From the NCBI RefSeq assembly GCF_017808105.1, contig NZ_JADBHF010000014.1:24022-88021 (forward strand): a DNA stretch of 64,000 nt, written 5' to 3'. The position numbers and the translations under genes were made by a program. Below, piece by piece: positions 25,278 to 33,195 of the stretch. This DNA is from Brevibacterium renqingii (GTDB lineage: Bacteria; Actinomycetota; Actinomycetes; Actinomycetales; Brevibacteriaceae). The first letter of the stretch is position 1, and every line of letters begins with the position of its first letter. The notes beneath the pieces are model-generated. The model was not told where the DNA came from. It searched no databases and saw nothing but the letters and a program-made list of their open reading frames with translations.

Positions 25278-25356
25278 GTTCGCACTGCTCCGCCCTGGTG
25301 AGCTCTGCCGACAGGGTCTGCGACGGTCTCGCGCCCGCGTGAGATAGGCTCGGAGC

Positions 25357-26040
25357 ATGTCCGAGCGTGATCTGTGCGTCACCCGCGTCCCGATCTTCCA
25401 AGGTCTCACCCTCCAGGAACAGCTGCGCGTCGCGGACTTCGCCCGGCCGATACTCGCCGCCAAAGGGGAGATCGTCTACGGCCCCGGACAGCCGGTCTCA
25501 CGCCTGCTGGTGATGCACAGCGGACAGGTCAAGATCAGCCATGAGTCCGCCAATGGTCAGGAACAGATCCTGCGAACGGTGACCGATGGCGATGTCGTGG
25601 GCGAACGGGCCTTCCTGACCGGCCATCGCTCGAACGACCTCGCAGTCGCGCTGGAAGACAGCAGGATGTGCGTCTTCGACCACAGCGACCTCGCAGCGCT
25701 TCTGCGTGAATACCCCGACATCAGCCAGCGGATGCTGCGGACACTCTCCGACCGGCTGTCCTCCGTGGAGCGGCTCCTGGCCGCCATCACCTCCAGCGAT
25801 GTCACTGCCCGCGTCGCTGCCTACCTCCTGGACCTGCCCGGCAGCATGCGGGAGGGAACAGTCACAGTGACACTGCCGATGGCGAAACAGGAGATCGCCG
25901 CATACCTCGGGACTACCCCGGAGACCTTGAGCCGGCGCCTCGCAGCGCTCTCTGCCTCCGGGCTCATCGAACTCGACGGGCGTCGAAACGTCAGGATCCT
26001 CGACATCGACGGGCTCGAACGCGTCGCAACGCCTCGATAG
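25357..26040 (+). CDS. Crp/Fnr-family transcriptional regulator
   Basis: A 227-aa regulator with an N-terminal cyclic-nucleotide-binding-like beta barrel (about 15-125: GEIVYGPGQPVSRLLVMHSGQVKIS, GDVVGERAFLTGHRSND) and a C-terminal winged helix with MAKQEIAAYLGTTPETLSRRLAALSASGLIELDGRRNVRI. The opening CVTRVPIFQGL is common in ArcR/FNR-like proteins. Only two Cys are present (near residues 7 and 101), so a four-Cys FNR iron-sulphur cluster cannot form; redox or metal sensing by thiols is possible. It faces the metal ATPase genes across an FNR-like box and is probably their regulator. Confidence 0.85.
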   Translation: MSERDLCVTRVPIFQGLTLQEQLRVADFARPILAAKGEIVYGPGQPVSRLLVMHSGQVKISHESANGQEQILRTVTDGDVVGERAFLTGHRSNDLAVALEDSRMCVFDHSDLAALLREYPDISQRMLRTLSDRLSSVERLLAAITSSDVTARVAAYLLDLPGSMREGTVTVTLPMAKQEIAAYLGTTPETLSRRLAALSASGLIELDGRRNVRILDIDGLERVATPR

Positions 26041-26192
26041 ACCCGCGCCGGCGGCAGTGCCCGGACACCGGAGCGAGATGTTCACACATGGAGTCAGTCC
26101 GGCGAAATAGGATGCAGGGAGACCGATATCGATTCTGCCGAGCACGTCCAGCGTCACCGACGGGCGTGGCAGTCATAGGAGGACACCGCATC

Positions 26193-26744
26193 GTGCCACG
26201 CACCGTCTACTACACCGCGACCACGCTCGACGGATTCATCGCCGATCCGAACGATTCGCTCGAGTGGCTGCTGCGGCAGACCGAGGAACAGCCCGACGAC
26301 GGCTTCTTCGAAGGCGTCGGCGCGATCGTCATGGGAGCGACGACGTACGAATGGCTGCTGCGCAACCTCGACGGACCGTGGCCGTACTCGATGCCCACAT
26401 GGGTGATGACCCACCGGAACTCAGCGCTGCCCGAATCAGGCGAGGACGGAGAGAAACCCGATATCCGCTTCGCTCAAGGGTCGGTCGCCGACCACTATGT
26501 CGAGATGTGCACGGCCACCGGCGACCACGATCTGTGGGTGATGGGCGGGGGAGACCTCGCCGGGCAGTTCGCCGACGAGGGATTCCTCGACGAGATCATC
26601 ACCTGGACGGCACCGGTAACCCTCGGCAAGGGCCGCCCGCTGCTGCCCCGTCGGCTCGATCTCGAACTCATCGAAGTCGGACACAGCGATCCCTTCGTCA
26701 TCGCCCGCCACCGCGTCATCGGCCCTCTTCTCGAGGACGGTTGA
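26193..26744 (+). CDS. Dihydrofolate-reductase-family (RibD C-terminal-like) protein
   Basis: A 183-aa protein if GTG 26193 is used, 10 bases after AGGAGG; the frame is open earlier to 26088 without a good ribosome site. It has the features of the DHFR/RibD reductase group: VYYTATTLDGFIADPNDSLEWL, AIVMGATTYEWLL, DLWVMGGGDLAGQFADEGFLDEI and PVTLGKGRPLLP. These are NADPH-dependent reductases of mostly unknown substrate; YwjB/YyaP-type proteins are close in architecture. A strong hairpin follows the stop. Confidence 0.8.
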   Translation: MPRTVYYTATTLDGFIADPNDSLEWLLRQTEEQPDDGFFEGVGAIVMGATTYEWLLRNLDGPWPYSMPTWVMTHRNSALPESGEDGEKPDIRFAQGSVADHYVEMCTATGDHDLWVMGGGDLAGQFADEGFLDEIITWTAPVTLGKGRPLLPRRLDLELIEVGHSDPFVIARHRVIGPLLEDG

Positions 26745-26764
26745 GCAAGTCCCGGCAGGGTCCC

Positions 26765-26814
26765 TCGCCGAGGCGGCCCCACCGTCCGAACGCAAGGTCG
26801 GACCGCCTCGGCGA
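26765..26814. terminator. Large hairpin built from an inverted pair of the CCGCCTCGGCGA motif
   Basis: TCGCCGAGGCGG (26765-26776) and CCGCCTCGGCGA (26803-26814) are perfect complements. Inside the loop GTCCGA (26784) pairs with TCGGAC (26798), so the stem can extend. It lies 20 bases after the RibD-like gene stop and is a likely terminator. The arms are two copies, in opposite orientation, of the short motif that recurs through most of the window. Confidence 0.65.
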
Positions 26815-26878
26815 AGTTGTCCATCCGGATGCCGGGCAGTTCTGGCGCAGGTGAGAGGTTCCGTGGTTCGATGCAGGC

Positions 26879-27637
26879 ATGACTGCAGCGATCGAGAACC
26901 ATCGGGCCCGCCTGCGCGCGGGGGAGATCTACAACGGACTGTGGATGATGTCGACGAGTCCGGAGCTCGCGAAGATCGGAGCGGCGGCCGGATTCGACTA
27001 TGTCTGCCTCGACCTGCAGCACGGACTGGTCCGCCCCACCGATGTGCTGCGGATGACCGATGCCTTGCGAGCCAGCGGCCCCGCGCTCGTCATCGCGCGG
27101 GTCGCGGCGAACCGGTTCACCGAGATCGGTGCGCTCGCCGACGCCGGCGTCGAAGCGATCATCGTACCCCTCGTGTCCTCCGTCGCCGAGGCGGAGGCGG
27201 CCGTCCACGCACTCGACTATCCCAGCCGCGGAGGCGACCGGTCCTGGGGACCGACCGCCGAGCTGATGCTGGGCGCGGTCCAGGACACTCGGGACGAGCG
27301 TCCGCTGCTGTTCGTCATGATCGAGAACGCTGACGGCCTCGCTGCCGTCGAGGACATCTGCGCCGTGCGGGGAATCGACGGAGTCTACGTGGGACCCGCC
27401 GACCTCGCCTTCGCCGTCGGTGCCCTGCCGGGGCAGCCGAACGACGCCCACGCCGAGGCGCTCGTGCGGATTCGCTCTGCCGCCGATGATGCCGGGCTCA
27501 TCCCCGGCATCCACTGCGGCGACGGTGCGGAAGCCAAGCTGCGCAAGGAGCAGGGCTTCCGCTTCATCACCTCGGCGGGAGACATCGGTGCGGCAGGCCG
27601 GGCGCTGCGGGAGGATCTGGCCACTGCGCGGGCGTAA
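26879..27637 (+). CDS. HpcH/HpaI-family aldolase
   Basis: A 252-aa class II (metal-dependent) aldolase of the HpcH/HpaI/CitE TIM-barrel group. Visible signatures: YNGLWMMSTSPELAKIGAAAGFDYVCLDLQHG with the catalytic His, the VARV strand, the metal-binding Glu in FVMIENADGLAAVEDI, and Asp in GVYVGPADLAFA. Such enzymes cleave 4-hydroxy-2-oxo acids to pyruvate and an aldehyde, as in 4-hydroxyphenylacetate breakdown, or act on 2-keto-3-deoxy acids. It stands alone between two unrelated genes, so the pathway is not evident. Confidence 0.88.
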   Translation: MTAAIENHRARLRAGEIYNGLWMMSTSPELAKIGAAAGFDYVCLDLQHGLVRPTDVLRMTDALRASGPALVIARVAANRFTEIGALADAGVEAIIVPLVSSVAEAEAAVHALDYPSRGGDRSWGPTAELMLGAVQDTRDERPLLFVMIENADGLAAVEDICAVRGIDGVYVGPADLAFAVGALPGQPNDAHAEALVRIRSAADDAGLIPGIHCGDGAEAKLRKEQGFRFITSAGDIGAAGRALREDLATARA

Positions 27638-27753
27638 GCTGCCGCGCGGGAGTGAGCTCGGTGCGGACTCGGCGCCCAGGGTCGAAGGGCCGCTGAGAGC
27701 CGCTCAGCCCCCCGGACGCATACTGTGCTGGCGCTGAGAGACGACTGCGAGGC

Positions 27754-27798
27754 AACTCACAGGAAATGATAAGATCGGACGACAAACAACTGTGAGTT
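27754..27798. promoter_or_regulatory. Inverted repeat AACTCACAG / CTGTGAGTT upstream of cstA-like gene
   Basis: Two perfect 9-base arms (27754-27762 and 27790-27798) with a 27-base spacer, about 40 bases before the start of the CstA-like gene. The spacer is AT-rich for this genome (GATAAG present) and could hold the promoter. The TGTGA half-sites resemble Crp half-sites. Confidence 0.5.
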
Positions 27799-27837
27799 CT
27801 GGGCGGTGCAGCGGTGCATCGCGAAGGGAGGAGCCTC

Positions 27838-29565
27838 ATGGGTTCCCTATTCATCATGCTCGTCGGATTGGCCATATTCGTCGCCGGCTACCTCCTGTAC
27901 TCGAAGTTCCTCGGTCGCAGGATCTTCAAGCTCAATGACGCATTCACCACGCCCGCGCATGAACTCAACGACGGTGTCGACTACGTTCCGACGAACAAGT
28001 ACATCCTCTGGGGCCACCACTTCACCTCGGTCGCCGGTGCCGCGCCGATCGTCGGCCCCGCCATCGCCGTCATCTGGGGATGGCTGCCGGCTCTGCTGTG
28101 GGTGACCATCGGAACGGTCTTCTTCGCAGGTATGCACGACTTCGGGACCCTCTGGGCCTCAGCCCGGAACAAGGGCCGCTCGATCGGTGCCCTGTCATCG
28201 CGCTATATCGGCAAACGCGGGGCGAACCTCTTCCTCATCGTCATCTTCCTGCTGCTGCTCATGGTCATCGCGGCCTTCGCCGTGGTCATCAAGAACCTCC
28301 TCATCAGCACGCCGACCGCAGTCATCCCGACCTGGGGCGCGATCGTCGTGGCGCTGCTCGTCGGACTCTGCGTCTACCGTCTGCGCATCCCGCTGATCCC
28401 CGTCACCGTCATCGGAGTCGTCCTCCTCTACGGACTCATCGTCCTCGGCAACAGCGTCCCCGTGGTCCTGCCCGAATCGTTCCTGGGCATGAGCCCCGCG
28501 ACCTTCTGGATCGTCACGCTCTTCGTCTACGGCGCCATCGCTTCGCTGCTGCCGGTGTGGGTGCTGCTGCAGCCGCGCGACTACATCAACGGCGTCCAGC
28601 TGTTCATCGGCCTCATCCTCCTGTTCGGCTCGGTGCTCACCGCTACGCTCTTCTCCGCGGTCAAGCCTGAGATCGTCGCCCCGGCCATCAACACCAATGT
28701 GCCGGAGGGCACGCCCAGCATGGTCCCCCTGCTGTTCGTCACGATCGCCTGCGGAGCCATCTCCGGCTTCCACGGCATGGTCGCCTCCGGCACCAGCTCG
28801 AAGCAGCTGGACAAGGAGACCGACGCTCGTTTCGTCGGCTACTTCGGTGCGGTGGGCGAAGGCCTGCTGTCGCTGGGAACGATCCTCGCGGTCATCGGCG
28901 GCATCAAGTCCACCGCCGCCTGGAAGGAGATCTACTCAGCCTTCGGCGAGGGAGGCGTGGAGGCCTTCGTCCAGGGCGGAGGAGCCCTCATGGAGAACGG
29001 CCTCGGACTGCCCGCCTCCCTGTCCGCGACTGTCCTGGCGACGATGGCCGTGCTGTTCGCGGCCACGACCATGGACACGGGAATGCGTCTCCTGCGCTTC
29101 GTCATCCAGGAGATCGGCGAAACCGTGAAGCTGCGCATCAGCAACGTCCCCGCGACTCTGCTCGTCGTCGTCATCGGCCTCGGGCTGACGTTCTCCCAGG
29201 GGCTCGGCGGAGAGGGCGGACTGCGCATCTGGCCGCTGTTCGGCACGACCAACCAGCTCATGGCCTCCCTGTCGCTGGCGATCATCGCCGTCATCCTCAT
29301 CCGCAAGCGGCGCAGCCCGCTGCCGGCGATAATCCCGCTGGTCATCGTCTTCGTCATGTCGTTCTGGGCGGCTATAGATCAGCTCGTCAGCTTCGCCACC
29401 CCCGGCTCCACCGACTGGCTGCTCTTCGCACTCGACGTGGTCATCATCATCGCCAGCATCTGGGTCGCCGTCGAGGCCTTCCTCGCGATGCGCCGAGCCT
29501 ACCGAGAGCCCCAGGAAGAACCCGACGCGGACGAGAAATTGGCGGCGACGCGAGAGAACGTCTGA
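27838..29565 (+). CDS. CstA-family carbon-starvation transporter
   Basis: A 575-aa, roughly 15-span protein. ATG 27838 has GAAGGGAGGAG upstream. CstA signatures are plain: the N-terminal LFGRRIF-like segment, DGVDYVPTNKYILWGHHFTSVAGAAPIVGPAIAVIWGWLPAL, FFAGMHDFGTLWASARNKGRSIG, ISGFHGMVASGTSSKQLDKETDARFVGY and LFGTTNQLMASLSLA. The family imports peptides or pyruvate during starvation. In enterics the small YbdD protein follows CstA; here the downstream small gene is a cory-CC-star protein, with an ArsA-type ATPase after that. Length is typical. Confidence 0.93.
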   Translation: MGSLFIMLVGLAIFVAGYLLYSKFLGRRIFKLNDAFTTPAHELNDGVDYVPTNKYILWGHHFTSVAGAAPIVGPAIAVIWGWLPALLWVTIGTVFFAGMHDFGTLWASARNKGRSIGALSSRYIGKRGANLFLIVIFLLLLMVIAAFAVVIKNLLISTPTAVIPTWGAIVVALLVGLCVYRLRIPLIPVTVIGVVLLYGLIVLGNSVPVVLPESFLGMSPATFWIVTLFVYGAIASLLPVWVLLQPRDYINGVQLFIGLILLFGSVLTATLFSAVKPEIVAPAINTNVPEGTPSMVPLLFVTIACGAISGFHGMVASGTSSKQLDKETDARFVGYFGAVGEGLLSLGTILAVIGGIKSTAAWKEIYSAFGEGGVEAFVQGGGALMENGLGLPASLSATVLATMAVLFAATTMDTGMRLLRFVIQEIGETVKLRISNVPATLLVVVIGLGLTFSQGLGGEGGLRIWPLFGTTNQLMASLSLAIIAVILIRKRRSPLPAIIPLVIVFVMSFWAAIDQLVSFATPGSTDWLLFALDVVIIIASIWVAVEAFLAMRRAYREPQEEPDADEKLAATRENV

Positions 29566-29572
29566 TCCCTTC

Positions 29573-29875
29573 ATGGCAGACAGCATTGCAGAGCTGATCA
29601 CCCGCCGTCTTCAGGCCCTGCCCGAGAAATGGGCGGCATTCCGGGAAGGGCTGCTCGAGTTCTACGTCGGCCCCTACCGGCAGACGCTCAAGCGGGAGCA
29701 GCAGGCCGAGGACGACTTCTTCTCCGTCGTCGTCCTCGGCGAGGCCCTCGGCGTCCCGGACCCTGCCGCTTACTACACGGCCGAGCTCATGCCCGCCCTC
29801 TGGGACGACTTCCACGCCTGGCACAGACGCATGGGGCTGCCCCGATCGCCGCTGGATCACATCGCATGCTGCTAG
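29573..29875 (+). CDS. Cory-CC-star family small protein
   Basis: A 100-aa protein 7 bases after the CstA stop. It is mostly helical, with LPEKWAAFREGLLEFYVGPYRQTLKREQQAEDDFF and YYTAELMPALWDDFHAWHRRMG, and ends in two Cys directly before the stop. This matches the family named cory-CC-star for its C-terminal Cys-Cys, found beside CstA and ArsA-like ATPase genes in Corynebacteriales and relatives. The start of the ATPase gene is nested in the codons for the CC end (ATG at 29866, stop at 29873-29875). A terminal CC pair could be a metal or lipid attachment site; the function is not known. Confidence 0.88.
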   Translation: MADSIAELITRRLQALPEKWAAFREGLLEFYVGPYRQTLKREQQAEDDFFSVVVLGEALGVPDPAAYYTAELMPALWDDFHAWHRRMGLPRSPLDHIACC

Positions 29876-30894
29876 ACATCGCACGCTCGCGGCGTCTCCT
29901 CTTCGTCGGCGGCAAGGGCGGTACGGGAAAGACCTCGGTGTCCTCGGGGCTGGCGATGGCGCGCGCCCTCGACGGCGGCCGCGTGCTGCTGGTGTCGACG
30001 GACCCGGCGCACAACCTCGGCGATATCTGGCGCACGGAGCTCGCCGACGAGGCCCGGCGCGTCTACACGGCCGAGACCGCCACCGTCGACGAGGCGGGGC
30101 CCGGCTTCGTCGACGCCATCGAAGTCGATCCGCAGGCAACGATCGACGCGCACTTCGCCATAGTCGAAGCGATGATGCGGCGGATGCTGCCCGAACGTAC
30201 GCACGCTGCCGCGCGTGACCATCTGCGGACGGCGAAGACGGCGCCCGGCAGCCACGAATCGGCCGTCCTCGAGCGGATCGCTGTGATCTGCGAAGAGGCG
30301 ATGGGCGTCTATGACCTCGTCATCTTCGACACCGCGCCCACAGGGCACACCGTCCATCTGCTGTCCCTGCCCGAGCGACTGACCGGCTGGGCCGAATCGC
30401 TGGTGGCCAACCGCGACCGCTCGGAGCGCTTCGCCGCCGCGGCTCGCTCACTCGTCAGCCCGAAGGAGGAGACTCCCGGCCCCGACGCCCAGATGCGTCG
30501 CACCCTGCTGTCCCGACGCGACCGCTTCGCCCTGCTGCGCAGCACCATCGCCGATGCCGGGCAGACCGGCTTCCTCATCACCACACTCGCCGAGCGGCTG
30601 CCGGTCGCCGAGACCCTCGTCCTGGTACGGCAGCTGCGCGAGCTCGATGTCGATCTCACCGGCATCGTCGTCAACCGTCTCTCCCCGGCAGACTCCGGAG
30701 AGTTTCTCGCCGCCCGTCGCGCTTTGGAAGACGAGCAGCTGAGGCAGCTGCACGCCGCCGTCGACCCGCTGCCAGTGGCCGAGCTTCCCTTGCTGCCCGG
30801 TGAGCTCACCGGCGCCGAGGCGGTCCGTCAGTTGGCCGATCTCCTGGCCCGAGAGACGGGAACGGGCAGAGGCGGAACGGAAGCCGGGTTATGA
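29866..30894 (+). CDS. ArsA-family (GET3/TRC40-like) P-loop ATPase
   Basis: A 342-aa ATPase overlapping the end of the cory-CC-star gene by 10 bases. The deviant Walker A GGKGGTGKT, STDPAHNLGD (switch I region), the Walker B-like VIFDTAPTGHTVHLLSLPE and the IVVNRL strand define the ArsA/Get3 group of SIMIBI NTPases. No arsenite-binding Cys triad is apparent and no ArsB/ArsD genes are adjacent, so arsenic pumping is unlikely. Coupling to CstA and the CC protein suggests it inserts or regulates a membrane complex, possibly the CstA transporter itself. Confidence 0.87.
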   Translation: MLLDIARSRRLLFVGGKGGTGKTSVSSGLAMARALDGGRVLLVSTDPAHNLGDIWRTELADEARRVYTAETATVDEAGPGFVDAIEVDPQATIDAHFAIVEAMMRRMLPERTHAAARDHLRTAKTAPGSHESAVLERIAVICEEAMGVYDLVIFDTAPTGHTVHLLSLPERLTGWAESLVANRDRSERFAAAARSLVSPKEETPGPDAQMRRTLLSRRDRFALLRSTIADAGQTGFLITTLAERLPVAETLVLVRQLRELDVDLTGIVVNRLSPADSGEFLAARRALEDEQLRQLHAAVDPLPVAELPLLPGELTGAEAVRQLADLLARETGTGRGGTEAGL

Positions 30895-30947
30895 TCTCCT
30901 TGACCGTGGATGACCACCTCCGACGGTTCACGAGGCGAGGGGTACGG

Positions 30948-31736
30948 ATGGCAGAGCGGCCGACAGATGACAGGGGAGCGCAATCCGAACAGCGGAGCGT
31001 CTCGGCAGGCGATGAGTCTGCTCGCGACACCGCGCTCGTACGGGGACTGCGCATCCTCTCGAGCGTCGCGGAGACCGGGGAGACCAATGCGAAGCAGCTG
31101 GCGGCCGAGCTCGACCTGCCCCTGTCCACGACCTATCGGTACCTCAAGACCCTGCGCGAGTTCGACCTCGTCGAGGAGTTCGGCGGCCGCTACCTGCCCA
31201 GCTCCCGGCTGAGCTCCTGGTCCGGAGGCAACGCCACGCGGTCCCATCTGCTCGAAGTCGGACACCGGTTCCTCCGCCGGCTCAGCGCCCGCAGCGGCCG
31301 AACCTCAGTGCTCGCCGTCCGAGAGGGGCGCAACGCCGTGTGCCTGCGGCAGTTCGCGCCTGACGAAGATGCCGACATCGCCTTCCGGATCTACGAAGTC
31401 CTCCCGCTCGATCGCGGGGCGGGCCAGCGCGTGCTGCTGGCCCACGCCCCGTCCCAGATCATCGCCGAGGTGGCCGCCGAGTCGTCCCATCCGGAGGAGA
31501 AGCTCCTCGGATCCCTCCGCCAGATCCGCAGCAGCGGATTCGCCTACTCCCAGTCCGAGCTGCGCTCCGGGGCGAACGCGCTCTCCTGTCCCGTCATCGT
31601 CCGCGGGGAGGTGCTGTGCTCGCTGACCCTGGCAGGCCACTCCGAACGCTTCGGAAATGCGACGGCGACTTCCCTCAAGCCTCTGCTCACCGAGGCGGTC
31701 GAGGAGCTGCAGACGGCACTGAGCGAGGTGTGCTGA
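30948..31736 (+). CDS. IclR-family transcriptional regulator
   Basis: A 262-aa regulator if ATG 30948 is used (GAGGGG upstream); ATG 30891, which overlaps the ArsA-type stop, is an alternative and would couple translation. Winged helix: ALVRGLRILSSVAETGETNAKQLAAELDLPLSTTYRYLKTLREFDLVEE. C-terminal IclR ligand domain: HRFLRRLSARSGRTSVLAVREGRNAVCLRQ, RGAGQRVLLAHAP, GSLRQIRSSGFAYSQSELRSGANALSCPVI. It lies between the cstA operon and the P450/ammonia-lyase genes and may control the latter. Confidence 0.85.
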   Translation: MAERPTDDRGAQSEQRSVSAGDESARDTALVRGLRILSSVAETGETNAKQLAAELDLPLSTTYRYLKTLREFDLVEEFGGRYLPSSRLSSWSGGNATRSHLLEVGHRFLRRLSARSGRTSVLAVREGRNAVCLRQFAPDEDADIAFRIYEVLPLDRGAGQRVLLAHAPSQIIAEVAAESSHPEEKLLGSLRQIRSSGFAYSQSELRSGANALSCPVIVRGEVLCSLTLAGHSERFGNATATSLKPLLTEAVEELQTALSEVC

Positions 31737-31916
31737 GAGCTGGGCTCGACCGCTGCAGACCCGCCCACGCGTTCCCACGGGCTGAGAATCCGACTGGCTC
31801 GATTCCTCGTGAGTTCCTAATCTGCAGGAGAGCGCATCGCACATACCCACCGTCCCGGCAACGACGCGGAACGGCAGGAGGGCGATTCGCCTGCGAACGA
31901 GCAACGGAGGTCTTTC

Positions 31917-33155
31917 ATGGGGAGCGCATCGGCACATCCGACGGCGACGGACGCCATCACGGCACTCGATGTCCCGGTCATCGACGAGGACCCGTATTCG
32001 CGGGAGAACCTCGCCGATCCGTACCCGTTCATGCGCCGACTCCGTCAGGCCGGTCCGGCCGCTTGGCTGAGCATGTACGGCGTTCCGGCCTTCGGGCGCG
32101 ATGCCGAAGTGCGGGAGATCCTCGAAGACCACCGAACGTTCATCTCCGGCGCCGGGGTCGGCAGCGTCAACATCCACCACAATCCGCCTCTGCGAAAGCC
32201 CGGGATCCTCGAGGTCGACCCGCCCATCCACACTCGCATGCGCGCAGCCATGGACGGCGTCATCACCCCGAAACGTCTGCGTCCTCGCAGGAAGGACTTC
32301 GCGACCTATGCGAAGACCGTCATCGACGAGGTGCTGTCGACCGAAGACGGCGAGTTCGATGCCGCTCGCCTCGCCGAGCAGTTCGTGCTGCGAGTCTTCG
32401 GCGACGCGGTCGGCATCCCGCGCTCAGGGCGGGCGGAGAATCTGCTGGTGCAGGGTGCCGCGAACTTCGCGACCTTCGGGCCGCAGAATGAGATCGCCCA
32501 GCGCTGGATCGCCGACTCCGCAGGCACCTACGACTGGGTGCTAGACAACTGCGCCCGCGAAGTCCTCGATCCCTCGGGCATGGGAGCCCAGCTGTGGGAG
32601 TTCGCCGACTCCGGCGACATCTCCCCGGAGGAGGCGACGCTGCTGGTCAGGGCCCTGCTCTCGGCTGGCTTGGATACGACGATCTTCGCGATCACGAATA
32701 CGCTGCACACACTGGCCACGCACCCGGAGCAGTACGCGAAGGTCCATGCCGATCCTCGGCTGGTGCGCTTCGCAATCGACGAATCATTCCGCTTCGAAAG
32801 CCCCTTCTACGCTTTCTACCGCACGACGTCGCGCGACACGGTGCTGTCCGGGGTGGAGATCCCGGCAGAGACCAAGGTGCTCGTCTTCCCCGGCAGTGCG
32901 AATCGCGATGAGGAGAGATGGGGCGCCGATGCCGACGTCTACCGATTCGACAGGGACTCCAGCGGCCACCTCACCTTCGGCATGGGCATCCACCAATGCG
33001 TCGGGCAGCCGATCTCCCGGATGGAGATGGACGCCCTGCTCTCGGCCTTCGTCACCCGGGTCGCCTCCCTCGAGACCGCCGGGCCCGCGACCCGCCTCGT
33101 CCACACGACACTGCAGAGCTACGCCTCCGTACCGCTGCGCGCCCGAGCGGCCTGA
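31917..33155 (+). CDS. Cytochrome P450 (bacterial class I type)
   Basis: A 412-aa soluble P450 with AACGGAGG upstream of ATG 31917. Key elements: substrate-region HTRMRAAMDGVITP, I-helix ALLSAGLDTTIFAI with the oxygen-activating acid/Thr pair, K-helix DESFRFESP (ExxR), and the heme loop FGMGIHQCVGQPISRME with proximal Cys361. The sequence resembles the CYP199/aromatic-acid and O-demethylase-type P450s more than steroid or macrolide ones. A flavin/2Fe-2S reductase gene at 35421-36512 is the likely electron donor, giving a two-component system. The downstream ammonia lyase suggests an aromatic or amino-acid-derived substrate. Confidence 0.88.
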   Translation: MGSASAHPTATDAITALDVPVIDEDPYSRENLADPYPFMRRLRQAGPAAWLSMYGVPAFGRDAEVREILEDHRTFISGAGVGSVNIHHNPPLRKPGILEVDPPIHTRMRAAMDGVITPKRLRPRRKDFATYAKTVIDEVLSTEDGEFDAARLAEQFVLRVFGDAVGIPRSGRAENLLVQGAANFATFGPQNEIAQRWIADSAGTYDWVLDNCAREVLDPSGMGAQLWEFADSGDISPEEATLLVRALLSAGLDTTIFAITNTLHTLATHPEQYAKVHADPRLVRFAIDESFRFESPFYAFYRTTSRDTVLSGVEIPAETKVLVFPGSANRDEERWGADADVYRFDRDSSGHLTFGMGIHQCVGQPISRMEMDALLSAFVTRVASLETAGPATRLVHTTLQSYASVPLRARAA

Positions 33156-33195
33156 GCACAGCAGCAACCACCCGCCCCGAACGAGAGGAACCGAT

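Noticed and set aside
25357..26040. Crp/Fnr protein as an oxygen-sensing Fe-S FNR
   Set aside because: Only two cysteines are present; the four-Cys cluster needed is absent.
29866..30894. ArsA-type ATPase as part of an arsenite pump
   Set aside because: No Cys triad for arsenite and no arsB/arsD/arsC next to it; the neighbours are CstA and cory-CC-star genes.
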